From contig CAVRWA010000007.1 in the NCBI GenBank assembly GCA_963724805.1, forward strand, positions 1 to 64,000: a DNA stretch of 64,000 nt, given 5' to 3'. Shown one piece after another: positions 58,941 through 64,000 of the stretch. Position 1 is the stretch's first letter. Each line of letters opens with the position of its first letter. Both the position numbers and the translations under genes were made by a program. Source of the stretch: CAVQZA01 sp963724805 (lineage in GTDB: Bacteria > Actinomycetota > Thermoleophilia > Gaiellales > Gaiellaceae). Under the pieces are notes generated by a model that had not been told where the DNA came from, did no database searches, and saw only the letters and a list, made by a program, of their open reading frames with translations.

Positions 58941-60110
58941 ATGTTCAGACCGTGCCGGCGGCGGACACTAGAGGCTGAGTCCGATGAAGAGGCATCGGTT
59001 GTTTCGCCCGGGCGCCGTCCGAGTCTTAGGCGCGATGGTCGCGTTCTGCTCCTAGCGGGCGTGTTGCTGGCGGTCGCGGCCTTTGCCGTATTCGGGATGG
59101 AGGTTGTTGCGCCGACCCGTGAGTCCCAGGCCTCGCCGAACTGCGTGCCTACATGGAAGAGGGCCACTCCAGCAGCCGAACTCATCGGCGGTCGAGCGGT
59201 TAGCGCTTTGGCGCCGATCGACGTCTGGGTGGTTGGCCCGGGGACAGCTGCAAGACACTTCGACGGCCGCCGGTGGAGGGGCGGGTCGGCTCTCGGCTCC
59301 GGCGAGCTCTATGGTGTCGCTGGGACAGCGACTGACGACGTTTGGGCCGTCGGGACCAACACCCTCATCGCGAAGAAGAGCCGCCCTCTGATCGAGCACT
59401 GGGACGGGACGCGCTGGTCGGTCATTGCAGGTCCGGACGCTAAGTCCACTCAGTTGTACGGAGTGACGGCGCTCGACCCCCAAGACGTCTGGGCAGTGGG
59501 CGGCACCTTCAGCGGAACGAGCTGGCGAACCTTCATCGCGCACTGGGACGGCCTGAAGTGGCAGCAGGTATCGAGTCCTGCAGGTCAGGCACCGCTCCGT
59601 GCGCTTGTCGCCTTCTCCGCTGGGGACATCTGGGCCGCCGGTTCGTCTGTTGGTGACGGCGACCACGAGGGGATCCAGCACTGGGACGGCAAGAGCTGGT
59701 CGCCTGCCGTCAGCCGGCCCTTCCGATCGCCGAAGTGGTATCCGGGCCTGCAAGACATCGCCGGCACGTCGAGTGCCGACCTCTGGGTCGTCGGCGACGC
59801 GGCAGCCGGACCGCTCGTCGAGCACCGGACCGGGAGCAAATGGGCCGAGGTGCGAATCCCTTCCTCTCACTGGCGCGAGAAGAACGACGAGGGGGTGGAC
59901 GCCTACCTCAGCGGCGTCGCCGCGCTTGCGCCTAACAATGTGTGGGCCGTTGGGAACTTCGGGATCGAGCACTGGACCGGAACTCGGTGGCAGCGACTCC
60001 GCGCCTTCAAGGATGAGTACCTTTCGGACATCACTGCTCTGTCGCCAACCAACATGTGGGCTGTCGGGGATGACGTAATCCTGCACTACTCGTGTAGCGC
60101 GAATCCGTAG
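58941..60110 (+). CDS. Membrane-anchored propeller protein with DVWAVG repeats
   Basis: The product is 389 residues from ATG 58941. A cytoplasmic basic start is followed by one membrane helix (VLLLAGVLLAVAAFAVFGME). Seven repeats carry a D[VI]WAVG/A-type motif then H(W/F)DG..W (DVWAVGTNTL, DVWAVGGTFS, DIWAAGSSVG, DLWVVGDAAA, NVWAVGNFGI, NMWAVGDDVI). This is a beta-propeller of uncharacterised type common in secreted actinobacterial proteins. Function unknown. Confidence 0.8.
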   Translation: MFRPCRRRTLEAESDEEASVVSPGRRPSLRRDGRVLLLAGVLLAVAAFAVFGMEVVAPTRESQASPNCVPTWKRATPAAELIGGRAVSALAPIDVWVVGPGTAARHFDGRRWRGGSALGSGELYGVAGTATDDVWAVGTNTLIAKKSRPLIEHWDGTRWSVIAGPDAKSTQLYGVTALDPQDVWAVGGTFSGTSWRTFIAHWDGLKWQQVSSPAGQAPLRALVAFSAGDIWAAGSSVGDGDHEGIQHWDGKSWSPAVSRPFRSPKWYPGLQDIAGTSSADLWVVGDAAAGPLVEHRTGSKWAEVRIPSSHWREKNDEGVDAYLSGVAALAPNNVWAVGNFGIEHWTGTRWQRLRAFKDEYLSDITALSPTNMWAVGDDVILHYSCSANP

Positions 60111-60151
60111 GGCCGACATCGCGGGGCCGGAAGCGTGCGGTTCGCCCGCAA

Positions 60152-60179
60152 AGGGAACTGTGAACACTGGTGCAGAGCA
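60152..60179 (+). repeat. R1 repeat copy with extended right flank
   Basis: AGGGAACTGTGAACACTGG then TGCAGAGCACGCCGTG. It lies 42 bp after the propeller gene. Confidence 0.6.
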
Positions 60180-60283
60180 CGCCGTGCTACCTATGCAGCT
60201 CGGGTGGCCGTTGTCGCTCATCCCGCAAGACGCGACACGCTGCTGGTCGAATGTAGGTTCCGAGTCTGCGTTTACACCGTGTG

Positions 60284-60718
60284 TCAGGGCTGGAGCATGT
60301 GCAGGGGGTTGCCGCTTGCCGCATCCCAGATCCGTGTTGTTCCATCCCAGCTGTCGGTGAGGACGAGCTTGCCGTCCGGGCTGAACTCGGCGACTGAGAC
60401 CTCCTCGGTGTGGCCGAGGAGGGTGTGTAGGAGGCGGCCGCTTGCCACGTCCCAGATCCGCGCCTTCTTGTCATCGCTAGCGGTCACGACTTTCGTTCCG
60501 TCCGGGCTGAACTTCGCGTCCTCGACCATGTCACCGTGGCGCAGGGTGTGGAGGTTCCGGCCGCTCGCGACGTCCCAGACTGTTGCCCTTCCGAGCACAC
60601 CGTCGGCGCCGAGGAAACAGCTGCCGCTCACCGCGACGATGAGCTTCGAGCTCGGGCTGAACGCGGCGCTGTGGACGCAACGGTCACCCGTTTCTCTGAG
60701 GGTTCTACGCAGCCGCAG
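60284..60718 (-). pseudogene. WD40-repeat fragment cut by an R2 element
   Basis: Three to four WD40 repeats are visible (RATVWDVASGRNLHTLRHGD; KFSPDGTKVVTASDDKKARI; EFSPDGKLVLTDSWDGTTRI). The N-terminus has no start and runs directly into R2 sequence (RARARDTERPPPP). The stop at 60284 leaves an incomplete propeller, so this is a remnant of a larger WD40 gene, perhaps truncated when R2 arrived. Confidence 0.7.
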
Positions 60719-60727
60719 CGCACTAGC

Positions 60728-60853
60728 TCGTGGGGGTGGGGGACGCTCTGTATCGCGCGCGCGTGCGCGCGAGGGGCAGCACGTCGCAGGAGCCCCGAGC
60801 CGCCGCTGAGTTAGGCCCCGACTCAGCGCAGCAGTCCGCGGGGGTAGGGGGTC
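60728..60853 (-). repeat. R2 element with both flanks
   Basis: CTCGTGGGGGTGGGGGACG, TATCGCGCGCGCGTGCGCGC (60751-60770), then 50 nt later CAGCGCAGCAGTCCGCGG and GGGTAGGGG. It shows the full R2 layout: flank, palindrome, spacer, flank. It abuts the truncated WD40 gene. Confidence 0.7.
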
Positions 60854-60949
60854 GTCGATACGGAGCAGCGCGACCAGCCGCACTGAACCGCTGGCTAGCT
60901 GAGGAGCACGATCCTCGACCAGAGGCCGCTGTACACCCGAGGTACCCGG

Positions 60950-61188
60950 CGGAGGAGCGGTGCGAACGGATCCTCACGACGGTTCCGTGGAATGCCCTCG
61001 CATTCGACGAAGAAGACCCAGCCGGGGTTCGTGCTCCACGTGGCGTTTGTGGACAATGGTCGGTTCACCGTTTCCGAAATCTGGGAAAGCCAGAGCAGCA
61101 CGACCGATGGTTCGACGCGAACGTGGCGCCGAACATTCCAGGCTTTGAGCAGGAGGTCATCGAACTCCACAGCGTCCACACGCCCTGA
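60950..61188 (+). pseudogene. ABM-like small protein gene, frameshifted
   Basis: The first frame gives PGFVLHVAFVDNGRFTVSEI then WES. A base is missing near 61093, and the next frame continues EQHDRWFDANVAPNIPGFEQ then EVIELHSVHTP and TGA. Together they form the C-terminal half of a dimeric alpha+beta-barrel, antibiotic-biosynthesis-monooxygenase-like protein. The N-terminus is not recoverable. Confidence 0.6.
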
Positions 61189-61524
61189 GGTTACGAAAGA
61201 CTGGGCCGCAGGAGCAGATCTGCTGAGCGTTGTGTTTGAGGAGCGGGCGGTTCGATCACGAGCCGCCCGCTACGGCTTTGTCGCAGACTGCGGGAAGTGC
61301 GACAAACGGCAAGCCCCACTCGATCGCCGCCCAAACTCTGGCAGCTCGATGACCGGGTCGATACGAACTGCTCGAATGGCCTCAAGGCGACAACATCATC
61401 GTCGGAGTGCGTCGGCGGGGTAGCACCGGGATATGCGCGCGACCGGCCCAGCTTGGGTGACGGTTTGCGCCCTAGTGATGATCGGCGCCGGACGCAGTAG
61501 CATGCGAGTGACGAGAGGAGAGTG
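61189..61524. other. Gene-free stretch with a hairpin
   Basis: Apart from the stem-loop at 61242-61271, nothing recognisable is seen; the antisense open frame overlapping the next gene looks like a shadow. Confidence 0.45.
61242..61271 (+). terminator. Stem-loop, terminator-like
   Basis: AGCGGGCGG (61242-61250) pairs with CCGCCCGCT (61263-61271) over a 12-nt loop, 53 bp after the ABM-like stop. It probably ended that transcript. Confidence 0.5.
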
Positions 61525-61785
61525 ATGTCGAAGCTGATTGCACTGGTTCTGGCGGGCGCCCTCGCTGCCGTTCTCGTCTTCTGGCGGAAGCGTGAAGGGT
61601 CTTGGAGCTCAATGTGGAGCTCCGCGAAGGACTCAAGTTCCGAATGGAGTGAGACGGCTGCCCATGAGACGGGCAAGGCTGCCGACAGGGTGTCGGCGGC
61701 GGCTGACCAGGCCAGCGCCGCCGTGTCCGACCTTGCCGATGAGGTCAAAGGAAGTGCCGCACAAGCTGCTCACGAGGCCGGTTAA
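61525..61785 (+). CDS. Small membrane-anchored Ala/Ser-rich helical protein
   Basis: The product is 86 residues from ATG 61525 with ribosome site GAGAGGAGAG. One membrane helix (MSKLIALVLAGALAAVLVFW) is followed by an amphipathic Ala/Ser/Glu-rich helix (AAHETGKAADRVSAAADQAS). The tail resembles LEA-like or YtxH-type stress proteins. Function unknown. Confidence 0.7.
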   Translation: MSKLIALVLAGALAAVLVFWRKREGSWSSMWSSAKDSSSEWSETAAHETGKAADRVSAAADQASAAVSDLADEVKGSAAQAAHEAG

Positions 61786-61844
61786 GGTTGCCGAGAGGGC
61801 GGCGGCCAATCGACGATTTGTCAGCTCGGCTCGACGACCTTTAG

Positions 61845-62138
61845 ATGGGTGGCGGCGGCGATGACGCGGGTACAAGCGTCAGCGAAGTCAGCGAAGTGAG
61901 CGACCAGGTCAACGAATCTGCGACGAATTCTCAGGCTGATCAACCGGCGCCCGGCGCCAAGCGCTTCAACGTCTTGGTGTTCCTGATCGCGCTCGGCACT
62001 CTCGGCATCCTGGGCTTCTGGGTCTACAGGACATTGGCGAGGATCAGGAAAGACGCCGATGACGTAGGCCGTGCCTTCGGACTGTTGGCGCCTCCACGAC
62101 GCAAGTCACGGCTTCCTCGCATCGGCGGCAAGGGCTAG
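61845..62138 (+). CDS. Small single-pass membrane protein
   Basis: The product is 97 residues. An acidic N-terminal part (VSEVSEVSDQVNESATNSQA) is followed by a membrane helix (FNVLVFLIALGTLGILGFWV) and a basic tail (PPRRKSRLPRIGGKG). Start uncertain. It follows the 61525 gene by 59 bp and may be in the same unit. Confidence 0.6.
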   Translation: MGGGGDDAGTSVSEVSEVSDQVNESATNSQADQPAPGAKRFNVLVFLIALGTLGILGFWVYRTLARIRKDADDVGRAFGLLAPPRRKSRLPRIGGKG

Positions 62139-62286
62139 CGAGGTCCACGGCTGGTCCGCGACAGTGTTCGCGAATGTTTCTGAACGCGCGAGCGGTCTGG
62201 ACGCCCACTAATCGAAGAAGGATGCGGTGCTCGCTTACACGTCCGGTACAGGCACAGCTCGCTGTCGAGATTGAAAGGAGTACGCG

Positions 62287-63576
62287 ATGAACCTCTTCCT
62301 CTCGCACGCCTCCGTCGCGGCTAGGCTCGCTGCCGTCGCTGCGATGGGGTGCTTGCGTCGGTCGTCCTGACCTCCTGTGGTGGCGGGAATAGCGCAGCGG
62401 TGGAGACGCGAACCGCGACAGGCACGACGCCTACGCGGTCGAACCCAACGGGTACGGCGTCGGCCCCGACCGAGTCGACGGCGACTCAGACCGTTGACGG
62501 TCACGACCCCGGCGCCTGCTGTCACTCAGACTGCGCCGTCGCAGACGGTCACTGTCACTCAGACGAGCACGCAGACGACGACGGCGACCGTCGCCGCGCC
62601 GCCTCCGACCACGACCGCCGCGACGACCACGAGCGTCAGCCCAGTCGCGGCAGCGGCGGCTGGAGCCGCCGTCGCGAAAGACAACCAAACCACGACGAGC
62701 AGCAGCACCCAGTGGGAGTGGATCGCTTTCGGGATCCTCGCCGCCGCCGTCATCATCGGCGTGTTTGCCTGGTGGCTGCGCAGACGATCGTCGAAGAAGC
62801 CGACCGACGGGAGCGCGCCACCGTTGAGCGAGTCCACGGCGTATGCAATCCCGAGCGGACTCGCGGAGGCGCTGAAGGCCGAGGCGCGGCGGCGGGTCGC
62901 CGACGGCGCCTTCTTCGGCCGACGTTGCGTACAAGCCTACGGCCGCGAAGCCGATCAGCTAGCGTCCGCCGCGGTGAGCGCTCTGTCCTGGTCGGCGTAC
63001 GACGAGGGGTACCTGAGGGCGTACCAGTGGGCCGGCGCGCTCGCCGGCGGGGCAGCGCTCCCGAAAGAGGCTACGGCGACTCGGCTCGGGCCTGGCGAGG
63101 TCGCGCACGCGCATTTCGCGCCCGTCGGCGTGCTCGGCTACTTCGGCGAGGACCGACAGTACAGCCGATCCCTCTTCCTGATCGGCGGGCCGGTCGGTCT
63201 CGCCGTGACGGGCGCGGCCAGCATCGCGCACAACCAGGCAAAGAAGGCCGAGGCGAAGCGTGCCGCGGTGCCCAAATGGCACCGGCTCGGCAAAGCCGAC
63301 CTCGTCGTCACGAACCAGCGCCTCGTCGTGTCCGGCGGCGGGCGCACGGAGTCGCTCTGGTACGCGGAGACCGGCCCGTTCCAGATGGCGACTGGGTCGG
63401 GCGGGATGCCCGCGGTGCAGCTCCAGCCGACCGGCCATCCCGTTCTGCAGCTCGAGTCGGCCTGGGCGCCGATGCTCTACGTGTTTGTCCACCATCTGGT
63501 CGACGGGCGCCCGCCGTCCCTACCGCTCCCGGCCGGCCTGCTCGAGCGGGCACGCGCCGAGGGGCGGCTTCGCTAG
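62287..63576 (+). pseudogene. Lipoprotein with Thr-rich stalk, membrane helix and PH-like domain; two compensating frameshifts
   Basis: An ATG at 62287 with ribosome site AAAGGAG starts MNLFLSHASVAARLAAVAAM. One base is lost near 62347; the next frame gives VLASVVLTSCGGGNSAAVET with a lipobox LTSC. One extra base near 62494 returns to the first frame: TVTTPAPAVTQTAPSQTVTV, a Thr/Val-rich stalk, a membrane helix (WIAFGILAAAVIIGVFAWWL), a helical domain (FFGRRCVQAYGREADQLASA) and a PH-like C-terminal domain (KADLVVTNQRLVVSGGGRTE). If reads confirm both shifts the signal peptide is lost; otherwise it is an intact envelope protein. Confidence 0.7.
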
Positions 63577-63790
63577 CGAGAGGATCGCCATTGCGAATAG
63601 CGGTTACTCATCGACGCTCCCTGTGCGCGTTTTGGCATCCGTGAAACCGGGACCGCTGGGTCCTCCTCGCGGTCATGATTGGGTCGGCTGTCAACCCTCG
63701 TGGGCGACTGCGTCTGCGACCGCTTCCAAGCTGAGTGGAAGAGCCGGCAGGTTCTCGTAGAGCCATTCGCGTGCCTGTGAGAATCGGGTG

Positions 63791-63958
63791 TTACATGCCG
63801 CTCTGCCTCGTTGCGTAGTACACGGCGAGCGTCGCATGAACTTGCGCCTTCACGTAGTTCGTGATGATCCCAAGCCTGCCCTGGAGCAGTCGCTCAGCCT
63901 CCTGCGCATGATGCTCAGCACGTTCACTCATGCCGGTCTCGGCGGGAATCGCTGCCAT
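63791..63958 (-). CDS. Small helical hypothetical protein
   Basis: The product is 55 residues from ATG 63958 (AERLLQGRLGIITNYVKAQV), preceded by GGAGGTGACTCGAATG. Similar short helical proteins with a GxxTxxVxAQVHATLA pattern occur widely in actinobacteria. Role unknown. The region 63577-63790 holds nothing recognisable. Confidence 0.6.
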   Translation of the reverse strand: MAAIPAETGMSERAEHHAQEAERLLQGRLGIITNYVKAQVHATLAVYYATRQSGM

Positions 63959-64000
63959 TCGAGTCACCTCCTTCCCGTCCTCTTCAGCCTCGCACACGCT

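Noticed and set aside
26912..60179. R1 repeats as integron attC sites with gene cassettes
   Set aside because: Same orientation and single-gene spacing fit loosely, but R1 is not an imperfect palindrome, lacks the RYYYAAC/GTTRRRY core pair, genes point both ways, and no IntI gene is present.
60730..61188. 152-residue plus-strand frame as an intact gene
   Set aside because: Only its last 34 residues are protein-like and they continue a different frame after a one-base loss; treated as an ABM-like pseudogene.
1..64000. CRISPR arrays and rRNA genes
   Set aside because: No regularly spaced direct repeats of array type and no rRNA-like stretches were seen; R1/R2 spacing is irregular (1-25 kb).

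Overview
The window is high-GC DNA from an actinobacterium. The gene families, heavy use of GTG starts, and paired helix-turn-helix/nucleotidyltransferase and integrase modules beside tRNA genes suggest an environmental Thermoleophilia-like lineage (Solirubrobacterales/Gaiellales). That placement is inferred from gene content; there is no rRNA or marker gene to confirm it. No rRNA and no CRISPR array were seen. Two complete tRNA genes are present: tRNA-Glu(TTC) on the minus strand near 8.5 kb and tRNA-Lys(TTT) on the plus strand near 25.9 kb.

Layout. (1) 0.2-5.5 kb: a minus-strand MacAB-type export operon (membrane fusion protein, fused ABC ATPase/permease, small membrane-anchored protein) and a Cys-rich lipoprotein gene. 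Both units carry the same helically phased CTAAG direct repeats upstream, pointing to one OmpR/PhoB-type regulator that is not in the window. (2) 5.8-8.6 kb: a small integrated module at tRNA-Glu with a recombinase-tail DNA-binding protein, an XRE/nucleotidyltransferase pair and a tyrosine recombinase that runs into the tRNA. (3) 8.6-25.9 kb: dense chromosomal-type genes: AroE-like dehydrogenase, GH99-like and TIM-barrel-like secreted proteins, aldo/keto reductases, arginase-family protein, DUF2237, methyltransferase, EamA exporters, DUF1697, a Flp pilin, a NarL-type two-component system, a peptide ABC permease pair, a DUF2182 membrane protein and metallo-beta-lactamase-fold proteins. (4) 25.9-64 kb: loosely packed accessory DNA after tRNA-Lys, with an IS110 element, isolated enzymes (FAD oxidoreductase, cupin, methyltransferase, VOC protein, quinone oxidoreductase), small membrane proteins, a Schlafen/AlbA_2-type gene and many secreted beta-propeller or repeat proteins.

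The accessory half holds repeats that the core block seems to lack. R1 is a roughly 30-bp sequence found nine times, always in the same orientation. R2 is a roughly 120-bp GC palindrome element. R3 is the decayed tail of a small protein gene, found four times. The IS110 element at 26.9-28.2 kb sits exactly inside an R1 copy. Its left end can be read as a bridge RNA: the target-loop guides match R1 and the donor-loop guides match the element's own ends. A programmable RNA-guided transposon therefore appears to use R1 as its landing site, as IS621 uses REP sequences.

A second small network links a PAS-LuxR regulator (49.4 kb) to two flanking secreted-protein genes through a shared dyad (GAC-N-CRATYG-N-GTC). 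Several genes outside the core block carry single-base frame disruptions, two of them as compensating pairs. These are either decay or assembly errors, and raw reads would settle which.
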